A DNA stretch of 64,000 bases from Candidatus Avelusimicrobium caledoniensis (GCA_900315795.1 ONAM01000002.1:1-64000), one strand, 5' to 3'; shown: positions 50,957-59,973, counted from the stretch's first letter. Notes: generated from the letters alone by a model not told the origin. Made by a program: numbers and translations.

Positions 50957-52039
50957 GTGAGCGAAACTGCAACTTTAAAAACGACCGCTTTGTGCGAAGC
51001 GTGCAAGCAAGCCGGCGGTAAAATGGTAGATTTCCACGGGTGGCTTTTGCCCGTTCAATACGACGGTATCTTGGCCGAGCATAAAGCCGTGCGCGAAAGT
51101 GCGGGTATGTTTGATGTATCGCACATGGGCCAAATTTTTGTAGAGGGCCCCAACGCGTGGGAGTTTTTGCAATTTATCAGCTGCAACAACATCAAAAACG
51201 GCCCGGCCGAAGGAACGTATTTTCATATTCTTACCGACGAAGGAACTATCATTGATGATGCAATTGCGTTTTGCCTTTCGCAAGAACAATTTTTAGTGGT
51301 TGTCAATGCCGCTTGCGTGGAAACCGATTTTACTTGGCTTAAAAAGCACGCCGGAAATTTTGGCGTTACGGTGCGTAATGAAAGCGACCAATGGAGCATG
51401 TTGGCTATTCAAGGCCCTAAAGCCGTGGAAGTAGTAGACCAACTTTTGCCCGGCGTAAAAGATCTGCCGCGTTTTCACATTTCGCCGCTTACTATGTTTG
51501 ATGCGGACGGATACGTTACCCGCACCGGATATACGGGCGAAGACGGCGTGGAAATTATGCTCCCTAACGCGCACATTACCGAACTTTGGGATGTGTTAAA
51601 ACAACTTGGCGTCAAACCGTGCGGTTTAGGCGCGCGCGACGTGCTACGATTAGAAGCCGGATATCTCTTAAACGGCGAAGACGCCAACCCCACCAAAACG
51701 CCCTACGAGGCCAACTGCGGGTGGGTGGTCAAACTGACTAAAGAAAATTTTATCGGCAAAGACGCGCTTGTCCAAAAGAAAGCCGCCGGTTTTAAGAGCC
51801 GCTTAATCGGGTTTGTCTTAAAAACAGCCGGCGTACCGCGCAGCGGTTGCAAGGTTTTTTACGAAGGGAAAGAAGTGGGCTATTTAACCAGCGGCACGTT
51901 TTCGCCGCTTTACAAAGGGATAGCCGTAGGATATTTAGACAGCACTGTGAACGTCGGCGCAGACGTGGAAATTGAAATTCACAACCGCCGTGTTCCGGCG
52001 CAAGTAGTCAAACCGCCGTTTTATAAAAACCGAGTGTAA
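50957..52039 (+). CDS. gcvT: Glycine cleavage system T protein
   Basis: This 360-residue aminomethyltransferase transfers the methylene from lipoyl-bound aminomethyl to tetrahydrofolate. It has the family start ggkMvDFhGWlLPvqYd, fDvSHMGqi, and gCGLGARDvLRLEAGYlLnGeD. The start is GTG 50957, six bases after AGGAGA; no ATG fits. It leads the order T-H-PA-PB. Confidence 0.96.
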   Translation: MSETATLKTTALCEACKQAGGKMVDFHGWLLPVQYDGILAEHKAVRESAGMFDVSHMGQIFVEGPNAWEFLQFISCNNIKNGPAEGTYFHILTDEGTIIDDAIAFCLSQEQFLVVVNAACVETDFTWLKKHAGNFGVTVRNESDQWSMLAIQGPKAVEVVDQLLPGVKDLPRFHISPLTMFDADGYVTRTGYTGEDGVEIMLPNAHITELWDVLKQLGVKPCGLGARDVLRLEAGYLLNGEDANPTKTPYEANCGWVVKLTKENFIGKDALVQKKAAGFKSRLIGFVLKTAGVPRSGCKVFYEGKEVGYLTSGTFSPLYKGIAVGYLDSTVNVGADVEIEIHNRRVPAQVVKPPFYKNRV

Positions 52040-52048
52040 GGAGAAATT

Positions 52049-52429
52049 ATGTATAACGAAGAAAATTGCCGTTTTTTAAAAACTCACGAATGGGCCTGTA
52101 AAGAAGGCGAAAACGCCGTCGTCGGCATTTCCAACCACGCGCAAGAAGAAATCAGCGATATTGTATTTGTAGATTTGCCCAAAGTCGGCCGCGTGGTCAA
52201 AGCGGGCGAAAACTGCTGCGTGGTGGAATCGGTTAAATCGGCCTCTGAGATTTACGCTCCCGTTAGTGGCGAAATTGTAGCCGTTAACGACGCCTTAAAC
52301 GGCGATCCGGCCCTGGTCAACCGCGAGCCGCACGGAAACGGTTGGCTGTTCAAAATCAAAATGACAAACCCCGCCGAATATGACACACTTTTAGATTTGG
52401 CGGCCTATAAAGCAACTATCCAAAAATAA
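52049..52429 (+). CDS. gcvH: Glycine cleavage system H protein
   Basis: This 126-residue lipoyl carrier has its attachment site at Lys63 in VESVKSAS, and the family pattern kthEWac...isnhAQeeisDIVfVdLPkvGr. It shuttles the aminomethyl group between P, T and L proteins. Lipoylation could come from the LplA-like ligase encoded at 56299. Confidence 0.97.
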   Translation: MYNEENCRFLKTHEWACKEGENAVVGISNHAQEEISDIVFVDLPKVGRVVKAGENCCVVESVKSASEIYAPVSGEIVAVNDALNGDPALVNREPHGNGWLFKIKMTNPAEYDTLLDLAAYKATIQK

Positions 52430-52436
52430 AATTTAT

Positions 52437-52460
52437 CCCCCCGGTGTGCCGGGGGTTTTT
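52437..52460 (+). terminator. Intrinsic-terminator-like hairpin between gcvH and gcvPA
   Basis: cccccgg (52438-52444) pairs with ccgggggg-type ccggggg (52449-52455) around tgtg and is followed by TTTTT (52456-52460). The gcvPA ATG is only six bases further on. Partial termination, or use of the G-run as the ribosome site when the stem is open, are both possible. Confidence 0.75.
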
Positions 52461-52466
52461 AACATT

Positions 52467-53792
52467 ATGTTTACTCCACACACTAAACAAGACGAACAGG
52501 AAATGCTGTCTGCCGTCGGCGTTTCTTCCGTAAAAGAATTACTTAACAAAATTCCGGCTGATTTGTTGTATCCCAACTACAACTTGCCCGCCGCATTGAC
52601 CGAACAACAACTCACCGCGCATTTGCACGATATAGCGGCAAAAAATAAACCGCTTAAAAATTTTATCGGCGCGGGGATGTATAAACACTTTATCCCGGCG
52701 GCAGTAAGTGCCTTATCAAGCCGTGGCGAATTTTTAACCGCGTATACGCCTTATCAAGCCGAAGCCAGCCAAGGCACGCTCCAAACGATTTACGAGTTCC
52801 AAAGTTGTATGTGTGCGCTATTTGATATGGACGTAGCCACCGCTTCGCATTACGACGGCGCCACGGCACTTGCGGAGGCCGTCTTGGCGGCGCACCGTGT
52901 AACCGGGCGCAATGAAGTGATTATTTCTTCGCTACTGCACCCGCATTACAAAGAAGTATTAAAGACTTACACCCGCCACAGCACTGTTTGTTTAACCGAG
53001 GCCAAGCCGACAACGGGCGGCACATTAGATGTGGCCGCACTTCAAAAGCAAGTGTCTGATAAAACCGCGTGTGTGGTTATTTCCACGCCGAATTTTTTGG
53101 GTTATGTAGAACAAGCAAAAGAAATTTCACAACTGGCGCACGAAAAAGGCGCGCTACTGGTGGTACAAGTAAATCCGCTTTCGCTCGGGCTCCTTCAAAC
53201 GCCGGGCTCATACGACGCCGATTTTGCCGTAGCCGAAGGACAGCCGCTTGGCAACCCGGTCAGTTTCGGCGGGCCGGGGCTGGGAATTATGACGGCCAAA
53301 AAAGCGTATATGCGCCAACTGCCCGGACGTATGGTGGGAATTGCTAAAGATAAAAACGGACGCCGCGCTTTTGTGCTTACGCTCCAAGCGCGCGAACAAC
53401 ATATCCGCCGCGAAAAAGCCGCCTCTAACATTTGTTCTAACGAGGCCATTTGCGCGCTAAACGCGGTGATTTATTTAACCTTGCTCGGGCCGCAAGGGCT
53501 TAAAGAAGTAGCCGAACTTAACGTGGAGCGTGCCCACCAACTGGCCGAAAAAATCAGTGGCATTAAAGGGTTTAGCGTGTTGTCCGCCGCGCCGTTTTTT
53601 AACGAGTTTGTGGTAACGTGTCCGATGCCCGCCGCACAGGTAATTCAAAAATTAGCCGCTAAAGGTATTGCTGCCGGATACGATTTGGGCCAAACGTGTG
53701 ATACGATGAAAAACGATTTGCTCGTTTGCGCTACCGAGTTAAATACGGCGCAAGATATCGCCGCGTACGTCAGCGCGCTTAAGGAGATTTAA
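52467..53792 (+). CDS. gcvPA: Glycine dehydrogenase (decarboxylating) subunit 1
   Basis: This 441-residue protein is the N-terminal half of P protein, in the split two-subunit form. It has nfiGaGmYkHfiPaaV, yTPYQaEaSQGtLQtiyEfQsc and the Gly-rich fGGPGLGim. It lacks the PLP lysine, which is in subunit 2. ATG 52467 is preferred over a GTG that lies inside the hairpin. No conventional ribosome site is visible. Confidence 0.95.
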   Translation: MFTPHTKQDEQEMLSAVGVSSVKELLNKIPADLLYPNYNLPAALTEQQLTAHLHDIAAKNKPLKNFIGAGMYKHFIPAAVSALSSRGEFLTAYTPYQAEASQGTLQTIYEFQSCMCALFDMDVATASHYDGATALAEAVLAAHRVTGRNEVIISSLLHPHYKEVLKTYTRHSTVCLTEAKPTTGGTLDVAALQKQVSDKTACVVISTPNFLGYVEQAKEISQLAHEKGALLVVQVNPLSLGLLQTPGSYDADFAVAEGQPLGNPVSFGGPGLGIMTAKKAYMRQLPGRMVGIAKDKNGRRAFVLTLQAREQHIRREKAASNICSNEAICALNAVIYLTLLGPQGLKEVAELNVERAHQLAEKISGIKGFSVLSAAPFFNEFVVTCPMPAAQVIQKLAAKGIAAGYDLGQTCDTMKNDLLVCATELNTAQDIAAYVSALKEI

Positions 53793-53793
53793 T

Positions 53794-55221
53794 ATGGAAA
53801 ATTTACTCTCTATTGAAAAATCAAAACCCGGTCGCCGCGGGGTGCGGTTTGAACAAGCCCAAAAACACGATTATCTGCCGCAAAATTTACTCCGTGCGTC
53901 CGCGCCGCGTTTGCCCGAAATGAGCGAATTTGACACGGTGCGCCATTTTACGCGGCTTTCACAAGAAAACTATTCTTTGGACGGACAATTTTATCCGCTC
54001 GGTTCTTGCACCATGAAATATAACCCCAAAGCGTATGATGTGTTGTCCGTGCTCGCTCCGTTTGCAAACGCCCACCCGTTTGCGCCGGAAAGTGCGGTAC
54101 AGGGTACGCTGCAAATTATGTATGAGCTGCAAGAACTCTTAAAAGAAATCACGGGTTTATCTGCGTTTACCTTGCAACCTGCGGCGGGAGCGCATGGGGA
54201 ACTGACCGGAATTTTAACCGTGCGTGCTTACCACGATGCGCACAAAAATACGTCGCGCTGTGAAGTTATCGTGCCGGATACCGCTCACGGCACTAACCCG
54301 GCAACCGCCAATATGGCCGGATATACGGTAGTGAATATCAAATCAGCCGCCGACGGTTGTGTGGATAAACAAGCGTTGCAAGCGGCATTGTCTGACAAAA
54401 CCGCCGCCGTCATGCTGACCGTGCCCAATACCGTGGGACTTTTTGAAAAAGATATCCGCGAAATTGCCGACATGGTGCACAAGGCCGGGGCGCTACTTTA
54501 CATGGACGGCGCGAATTTCAACGCGCTGATTGGGCTAGCAAAACCGGCTGATTTTGGCGTAGATGTCATGCACCTAAATTTACACAAAACCTTTGCCGCG
54601 CCGCACGGCGGCGGCGGACCGGGCAGCGGGCCTGTGGGAGCCGCCAAACACGTGGCTCCGTTCTTACCTAAACCGATAGTGGAAAAGAAAGGCGACGCGT
54701 ATACGCTTAACGATAAAATGCCGCAAAGTTTAGGCAAGATGAAAGCGTTTTACGGCAATATCGCGGTAGTGTTGCGCGGGTATTGTTACTTGCGCCAATT
54801 TGACGCATCTACGCTTAAAAATATCGCCGAAAAAGCGATTTTGAACGCCAACTATGTGCGTGCGAAACTGAAAGGCAAATTCAATGCGTTTTTTGACGTA
54901 AATTGTATGCATGAGTGTGTCCTTTCCATTGACCCGTCTAAAATGAACGGGGTGCATACGGCCGACGTAGCTAAACGGCTGTTAGATTACGGCTTTTATG
55001 CACCGACTATTTACTTTCCGCTGATTGTGCCCGAAGCCATGATGATTGAGCCGACGGAAACGGAAAGTAAAGAAATGTTAGACGCGTTTGTGGTGGCGCT
55101 TGAAAAAATCTATGACGAGATTTTTACGAGCCCGCAACTGGTACATGATGCGCCGCACACGCAACCCGTTTCGCGCATAGACGAAGTGTCTGCCGCCCGC
55201 CAACCGAATTTACGGTGGTAA
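53794..55221 (+). CDS. gcvPB: Glycine dehydrogenase (decarboxylating) subunit 2
   Basis: This 475-residue catalytic half of P protein has its PLP-binding Lys265 in LNLHKTFAAPHGGGGPG. The segment ypLGSCTMKYNPK is typical. It decarboxylates glycine and passes aminomethyl to GcvH. AAGGAG is eight bases upstream. No L protein (lpd) gene is in the window. Confidence 0.96.
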   Translation: MENLLSIEKSKPGRRGVRFEQAQKHDYLPQNLLRASAPRLPEMSEFDTVRHFTRLSQENYSLDGQFYPLGSCTMKYNPKAYDVLSVLAPFANAHPFAPESAVQGTLQIMYELQELLKEITGLSAFTLQPAAGAHGELTGILTVRAYHDAHKNTSRCEVIVPDTAHGTNPATANMAGYTVVNIKSAADGCVDKQALQAALSDKTAAVMLTVPNTVGLFEKDIREIADMVHKAGALLYMDGANFNALIGLAKPADFGVDVMHLNLHKTFAAPHGGGGPGSGPVGAAKHVAPFLPKPIVEKKGDAYTLNDKMPQSLGKMKAFYGNIAVVLRGYCYLRQFDASTLKNIAEKAILNANYVRAKLKGKFNAFFDVNCMHECVLSIDPSKMNGVHTADVAKRLLDYGFYAPTIYFPLIVPEAMMIEPTETESKEMLDAFVVALEKIYDEIFTSPQLVHDAPHTQPVSRIDEVSAARQPNLRW

Positions 55222-55248
55222 GGAACGGCCTTGTTACGTTTAGATACG

Positions 55249-55280
55249 CACAAACGGCAGACTAACGTCTGCCGTTTGTG
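55249..55280 (+). terminator. Terminator of the gcv operon
   Basis: cacaaacggcagac (55249-55262) pairs perfectly with gtctgccgtttgtg (55267-55280) with a 4-nt loop, 27 bp after the gcvPB stop. The T run is short. Confidence 0.8.
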
Positions 55281-55297
55281 TCTTATGTGGGCCAACC

Positions 55298-55402
55298 ATT
55301 TTCCAAAACCTGTTTATTTCGCGGTCTTGCGGCCTTGACGTAGCTACCGCTACGCCTATGCGGCCGCCTAAATCCCGCGAACTAAAATCGGTTTTGAAAA
55401 AT
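55298..55402. repeat. Nested hairpin element downstream of pilin 5
   Basis: The arms attttccaaaacc (55298-55310) and ggttttgaaaaat (55390-55402) pair with one mismatch. It is homologous to the element at 17471-17575 over its right two-thirds (69 of 70 bases). The homology continues through gttagtct (55421), and a weaker match to the pilin 3 flank (ggcgggccg) follows. Confidence 0.87.
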
Positions 55403-55515
55403 CAGGCAAACCTTTGCAATGTTAGTCTTGGGGCGGCGGGCCGTCCCTTTCGTTCTTGGCGAGTTGTAAAACTGAAAACCGGGTATAGTCCTCGTAATAA
55501 GAAAATAAAGTATAT

Positions 55516-56130
55516 TTAGTAGTTCCAGCCCCATGCGGTTTCTTGCGTATAAGAGGGGGCGGAAAGGCCCGTTTCTGTTTTACAAACTTGGTTGTTGGTA
55601 TCCTTTGCGTTAATGGAATAGGCCACACAGGTTTTTAAGTTAGGGTGACCGCTCCTGTCTAACCAATGGTTATATTGTAAATAAGCCGTTCCGTTTTTAT
55701 ACAAATAACAAGATATTAGACCGCTTGATACGGGATTAGGTAAACTGCAGTAGCCCCACGAAAAATAACAAGTTCCCACGCTATTGCAACTTGTTGCCGA
55801 AACATCTATGCTCAGTTCGTTCCAATCTTTTGTGTACGTGTTGTTTGCCAAATAATATATTTCTTCAGCCCGGACCAAACTTTCGGCCATCGTTTTGGCC
55901 TGTATGTAGCGGCTTTTCCAAACGGCTTTTTGATATTGCGGTAAGGCCACCGCGGCTAAAATTCCGATAATAAGTACGACGACTAAGAGTTCAATGAGCG
56001 TAAAGCCGTTGTTGTAAAAAAAGACGTCATGCTGAACTTGATTCAGCATCTCACCTTGTTGCCGTTTTAGAAAGCGGTGAGATTCCAAATCAAGTTTGGA
56101 ATGACACTTATTTTTATTTGTGTTATTCAT
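55516..56130 (-). CDS. Type IV pilin-like protein 5 with 42-residue leader
   Basis: This 204-residue prepilin has [20 protein letters not shown] beginning at residue 42. The leader is interrupted by a palindromic element (56026-56105) that translates as the familiar repeat-encoded strings SKLDLESHRF and GEMLNQVQHD. Gly is at -1, as is classical for prepilins. The mature part resembles pilin 1 (QKAVWKSRY, Cys pair KTCVAY...QVCKTETG). ATG 56130 follows AAGGAG and the A-tract promoter. Export with this leader is uncertain; Met30 in the insert could be an alternative start giving a 13-residue leader. Confidence 0.87.
   Translation of the reverse strand: MNNTNKNKCHSKLDLESHRFLKRQQGEMLNQVQHDVFFYNNGFTLIELLVVVLIIGILAAVALPQYQKAVWKSRYIQAKTMAESLVRAEEIYYLANNTYTKDWNELSIDVSATSCNSVGTCYFSWGYCSLPNPVSSGLISCYLYKNGTAYLQYNHWLDRSGHPNLKTCVAYSINAKDTNNQVCKTETGLSAPSYTQETAWGWNY
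56026..56105. repeat. Composite palindromic element inside pilin 5 leader
   Basis: Hairpin 1 (gtcatgctga/tcagcat, 56026-56048) and hairpin 2 (attccaaa/tttggaatgac, 56082-56105) face each other, joined by complementary ctcacc and ggtgag. The ends are GTCAT and ATGAC, as in the elements at 18180 and 2961. The hairpin sequences differ from those at 18180, so the two insertions were separate. Confidence 0.85.
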
Positions 56131-56164
56131 ATTATTTGCTCCTTAAATTTTTTACTGCCCCTTT

Positions 56165-56192
56165 ATTATTGTTTTTTTTTTTGATTTGTCAA
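56165..56192 (-). promoter_or_regulatory. Pilin 5 promoter with 11-A spacer tract
   Basis: The - strand reads TTGACA (56192-56187), AATC, eleven A, C, AATAAT (56170-56165). The spacing is the same as in the other three, with one change in the -10. Confidence 0.83.
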
Positions 56193-56259
56193 GGGCTTTT
56201 TCGGGAAGGTCATTTTTAGTGATATTTGTTGTTAAAACGCGCTCTGCTTATGTAGGGAA

Positions 56260-56270
56260 TTTGATATAAT
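56260..56270 (+). promoter_or_regulatory. Promoter of the lplA operon
   Basis: TTTGATATAAT is an extended -10 (TATAAT at 56265-56270), 28 bp before the lplA ATG. It is back to back with the pilin 5 promoter. Confidence 0.75.
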
Positions 56271-56298
56271 TTTTTCAGACGGTACAGCGAGGTTTTTT

Positions 56299-56997
56299 AT
56301 GGACGTTTTACTTATTACGCCGCCGCTTAATGTGTATGAACACATGGCGTTAGACGAGCAAATTGTGCACCTGCGTCCGCAGGCCGTTACACTAAGGTTT
56401 TATAACTGGACGGACCGGCAGGCGGTTACGTTTGGTTACGCGCAATTTGTTAAAGAAGTAAAACAGGCCCTCGCCGCGCCAGATTTTCGGGGTGACTATA
56501 CCCGCCGTCCGACGGGCGGCGGCGTCGTGTTCCATACGGACGATCTCACGTTTTCGCTCGTGTTTCCGGCGCAAGAACGTCCGACCGAAATTTACAAAAA
56601 ATTACACGGCTTTATTTTTGAGGCCCTTGCCCGCGCCGGCATTAAAGGCCGTGTGCTTACAGAAAAACTCCCCGCCACCGCGTATGCCCCCAGTGTCAAC
56701 CATGAGGCCAGCGCGTGTTTTATTCGCCCCGTGGAAAATGATGTCTTGCAAGAAAACGGACAGAAAATTTTAGGCGGAGCGATTCGCCGTTTTGATACCA
56801 CCGTGCTGTATCAAGGATCGTTGCAACTGCCCGGCGCACGTACTAACCCGGTGTTAAAACGTGCGGTTATAGACGGTGTACGTGCCTTCTTGGCGGCAGA
56901 TTTACGCCCGACGCCGTGTTGCGCGGGGCGTCTGGCCGCGGTGCGTCAACAGGCCGTTCTTCAATACCAAAGCCCCTCTTGGGTGGAGAAATTTTAA
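56299..56997 (+). CDS. lplA: Lipoate-protein ligase-like protein
   Basis: This 232-residue protein of the biotin/lipoate ligase fold has yTRRPTGGGVVFH (the conserved substrate loop) and gqKilGGAirR, whose Lys binds the acyl-adenylate. It would attach lipoate to GcvH and other acceptors, and the gcv operon lies 1.1 kb upstream. The LplA C-terminal domain is absent, so it could be a ligase needing a partner or an octanoyl/amidotransferase relative. It overlaps the next start by one base. Confidence 0.8.
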   Translation: MDVLLITPPLNVYEHMALDEQIVHLRPQAVTLRFYNWTDRQAVTFGYAQFVKEVKQALAAPDFRGDYTRRPTGGGVVFHTDDLTFSLVFPAQERPTEIYKKLHGFIFEALARAGIKGRVLTEKLPATAYAPSVNHEASACFIRPVENDVLQENGQKILGGAIRRFDTTVLYQGSLQLPGARTNPVLKRAVIDGVRAFLAADLRPTPCCAGRLAAVRQQAVLQYQSPSWVEKF

Positions 56998-57680
56998 TGC
57001 GTTTTTTAAAATTTTTATTCGCACTTGTTTTATGTCCTACCGTGTTTTTTATGTTGGTGGAAACGGGGAAAATCTGGTGGACGGTGTTTGCACATTTCCA
57101 AACAACACTTGCGTTTTTGCTCGGAGCGGGGGTTTATGCAGTGTTGCACTATACTGTATATGATTTTTCACGGCCGTATGTGTTTGTGCACGAATTTACC
57201 CACGCGCTGTTTGCCTTTTTGTTTGGCGCGCGTATCAAAGATATTTCCGTTAAACGCGAGAGCGGTTACGTGAAAATGGATAAAACCAATGTGCTTATCG
57301 TGTTGGCTCCCTACATCGTGCCCGGGTATGTTTTGCTGACCGTGTTTTTGTATATGGTGGGGGAACTGTTTGTTGATTTGACCCCGTACCGGTCGGTTTT
57401 CGTGTTTTTAATAGGGTTTTTTACATCCTTTCATTTTATCCAAACTTTCAAAACCTTGCTGGAAGCCGACCAACCCGATTTAAAATTGGCCGGCGGAAAA
57501 GTGTTTTCCATTGTGCTGATTGTGCTGGTTAATTTAATTGTACTTGCGCTTGTGTTAAAAGGGTTATTTCCGGAGCAAGTTTCCCTCCTTTTTGCGGGCG
57601 AAGCCGTCTTAAGAGGCACGCTAAACGTGTGGCGAATTTTAGTAAACTATATCATAGAGCGTTTCATCGCTAAATTATAA
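56997..57680 (+). CDS. Membrane metalloprotease, M50 (site-2 protease)-like
   Basis: This 227-residue integral membrane protein has about five hydrophobic helices. HEFTH (His65, Glu66, His69) at the start of the third segment is the zinc-binding motif of intramembrane M50-type proteases. A third ligand, usually Asp in a later NPDG-like motif, is not obvious. The start overlaps the lplA stop (TAATG). Its target is unknown; the neighbour is an AsmA-like protein. Confidence 0.65.
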   Translation: MRFLKFLFALVLCPTVFFMLVETGKIWWTVFAHFQTTLAFLLGAGVYAVLHYTVYDFSRPYVFVHEFTHALFAFLFGARIKDISVKRESGYVKMDKTNVLIVLAPYIVPGYVLLTVFLYMVGELFVDLTPYRSVFVFLIGFFTSFHFIQTFKTLLEADQPDLKLAGGKVFSIVLIVLVNLIVLALVLKGLFPEQVSLLFAGEAVLRGTLNVWRILVNYIIERFIAKL

Positions 57681-57681
57681 T

Positions 57682-59973
57682 ATGACAAAGCAACAAAAAA
57701 AATCACTTTTTGCTTCTATCCGCAAGGCCGTCAAAGAAGGATTTGTGACCGGATTGCGGTGGGCGTTGCTTGTGTCTATGATACTGCTTTTGGTGTTTGC
57801 GGGAACGTGGATATTTTTTGTTAAAACCTTTAACGCCCAGCATTTAAGCGAAGTGATCGCCGCGGAACTGCAAAAACGCTTGCAACGGCCGGTAGCAATT
57901 GCGGCGTTACATGTTACGTTTATCAATACGTTGGAATTAAAAGGATTTCGTGTGCTGGATACCGAGGGGGCACCCGGGCAAGATCTCATCTCGGCCGATT
58001 CGGTTACGCTGCGTTTTCGGTTGCTGCCTTTGTTAGACCAACAACTTATCATTGATGAAGTTTCTTTGCATTCGCCGCGTTTTAATATCATCCGCCAGAC
58101 GGATGGCACGTATAACGTACCGCCCATTCGCGCCAAAGAATCTTCCGTTTATACCAGTGCGTCTTCGGGCAAAAAGTTTACCGTTACCATGGAGGACTGG
58201 ACGCTAGAAAACGGGGTGCTTAGTTACAAAGACTTAGCCAGCGGTGTGGCGCACGCGGTGTATGGGCTCAATATGCACTTTGAACGGTTGCGCTTTGACG
58301 AACTTTCCCGCTTTACGATGAATATGATTTTACGTAACGAGTGGGGGGGCGGAATGTCCGACATGGAAATCAGCGGCACGGGGCATGTTAATTTTGCCGG
58401 GTTTGATTGGGCCAACTTTGCACTTCGCAGTTTACGCGCTAAGGTATATTTATTTCAAAAACCGGTAGAATTAACGGTAGATTTGGATAATTTGCGTACC
58501 CCGTTTTTTAACGTCAAGGCCAAAGTGCCTGCGTTTGAAAGTAAAGATTTGTCCGTTTTTAACTTAGAAAAAACACCTTTCTCTATTCCTAAATCAACGG
58601 TTACGGCCAAAGGCGTGCTTAGCAACAATTACCATTTACTTAAAATCAGCCAATTTACGGCCTCCGCCTCCGATGTAAAAGCAGAGGGTAAAGGCCAACT
58701 GGATTTTTCCGCCGCTCCTTATACGGCCGATTTTACGGCGTCTACAAATTCGTTCGCGCTCAAAGGCAAAAGCAAATACTACGCACCGCTTAGCCGCTAC
58801 AAGCTCACCGGACAAGCCGCCGTGCAAGCCCAATTGGTGCGTAAAGACGGCAAATATACGTGTCCGTTATGGGTAGTGGATGTCAACGAGGCCGATGGCG
58901 ATATTTACGGTTTCCTGGCCGAAAAAGTAACAGGCCAATTCCGTGCCAAGAAAGACTTTTCGGACTTATATGCCGAAACCAAATCCGGTAAACTTACCGT
59001 GCATAATACGGTATTTGATAAGTTAAATTTAAGTGCCAGTTGGCGCGGCGGTAATTTGTATGGGTATATTGCATCTGGCGAAGTAAACGGTGTGCCGCTT
59101 AAAATGAGCGTATCGGTCAGTAACTTAAAAAGTGCGCGCCGCCGCGTGCGCACGGCTATGCATTGGCAACACTTTAACCCGATGGATTTTATCAATATTG
59201 TGCAAGATTTTACGACGGTGATTTCCCCATTAGTTCCCGGCGGGACCCACTCTCCCAAAGAAGTAACGGGTGATCTGGCGTGGCTACGTAATTTTAGGAA
59301 CGGTTTGCCGAACTTTATGAGCAACTTTGCGGGGAACATTTCGGCTGATACGTTTTCCAGCCCGGTATTATCGGGTAATAAATTTAACGGCGAGTTTGAA
59401 CTAACCGGTATGCGGATGGGTATGAAACGGTTGTCCGGCAAAATTCAAGCCCGCTTGGAAGGCGGCGTGATCCACCAAATGGAAAAATGGGCCGAAGAAC
59501 AACAAGCCCTTAATATCACTTTTCAACCGTTTATCATTATGCACCGCATGGAGCGGGCCGGAAGTTTTAAGGTAGGCAAAGTGCTCAAAGATGTGCCGTT
59601 TACCGATATGGCCGTTTCCGGTTCGTTTGAAAACGGTAAAATGGACATTAACAATGCCTACACGGTAGGGCCGTCCATTTCCGCTACTGTAAGCGGATGG
59701 GTTGATTGGGTGGCTGAAAATTTTGATATCATAGTATGGACGATGTTTTCCAATACGTCGCGCTCGGGTGCGCTGGCGGAAAATTTAACCGATGAATCGG
59801 GCAACCCGGCGTTGGCGTTTCGGATTTCGTCATCTATGTTAAAACCCAAAGTGGAAATGTTGCGCGCGAAAAAGACCGGAGAAACAATCCGCGCCGCACA
59901 AGAAAAAGGGTTGGAAACCGATTTTAAAGCCGGACAAGAGTTCTACCAAGGAGATTACCATGCCAAGAAATAA
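57682..59973 (+). CDS. AsmA-like envelope protein
   Basis: This 763-residue protein has a short cytoplasmic N-terminus, one transmembrane helix (about residues 26-49) and a long periplasmic beta-rich region. The early AsmA pattern is visible: aaeLqkrlqRPVaiaalhvtfintlelkGfrvldt, then fnIirqtDGtYNvP. AsmA-like proteins are thought to move phospholipids between the two membranes or assist outer-membrane assembly. No Shine-Dalgarno is seen before ATG 57682, one base after the preceding stop. Its end overlaps pyrE by 14 bases. Confidence 0.75.
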   Translation: MTKQQKKSLFASIRKAVKEGFVTGLRWALLVSMILLLVFAGTWIFFVKTFNAQHLSEVIAAELQKRLQRPVAIAALHVTFINTLELKGFRVLDTEGAPGQDLISADSVTLRFRLLPLLDQQLIIDEVSLHSPRFNIIRQTDGTYNVPPIRAKESSVYTSASSGKKFTVTMEDWTLENGVLSYKDLASGVAHAVYGLNMHFERLRFDELSRFTMNMILRNEWGGGMSDMEISGTGHVNFAGFDWANFALRSLRAKVYLFQKPVELTVDLDNLRTPFFNVKAKVPAFESKDLSVFNLEKTPFSIPKSTVTAKGVLSNNYHLLKISQFTASASDVKAEGKGQLDFSAAPYTADFTASTNSFALKGKSKYYAPLSRYKLTGQAAVQAQLVRKDGKYTCPLWVVDVNEADGDIYGFLAEKVTGQFRAKKDFSDLYAETKSGKLTVHNTVFDKLNLSASWRGGNLYGYIASGEVNGVPLKMSVSVSNLKSARRRVRTAMHWQHFNPMDFINIVQDFTTVISPLVPGGTHSPKEVTGDLAWLRNFRNGLPNFMSNFAGNISADTFSSPVLSGNKFNGEFELTGMRMGMKRLSGKIQARLEGGVIHQMEKWAEEQQALNITFQPFIIMHRMERAGSFKVGKVLKDVPFTDMAVSGSFENGKMDINNAYTVGPSISATVSGWVDWVAENFDIIVWTMFSNTSRSGALAENLTDESGNPALAFRISSSMLKPKVEMLRAKKTGETIRAAQEKGLETDFKAGQEFYQGDYHAKK

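Noticed and set aside
50957-51000. Glycine riboswitch before gcvT
   Set aside because: The -10 is only 20 bp from the start codon, leaving no room, and no aptamer-like sequence is present upstream.
52446-55221. gcvP broken into two by mutation
   Set aside because: Split PA/PB subunits are a well-known natural form and each half has clean ends.
17471-55455. Pilin gene plus downstream palindrome read as integron cassettes with attC sites
   Set aside because: The elements lack the attC R' (GTTRRRY) and R'' (RYYYAAC) boxes at their ends, are not in tandem arrays and carry their own promoters; no integrase is in the window.
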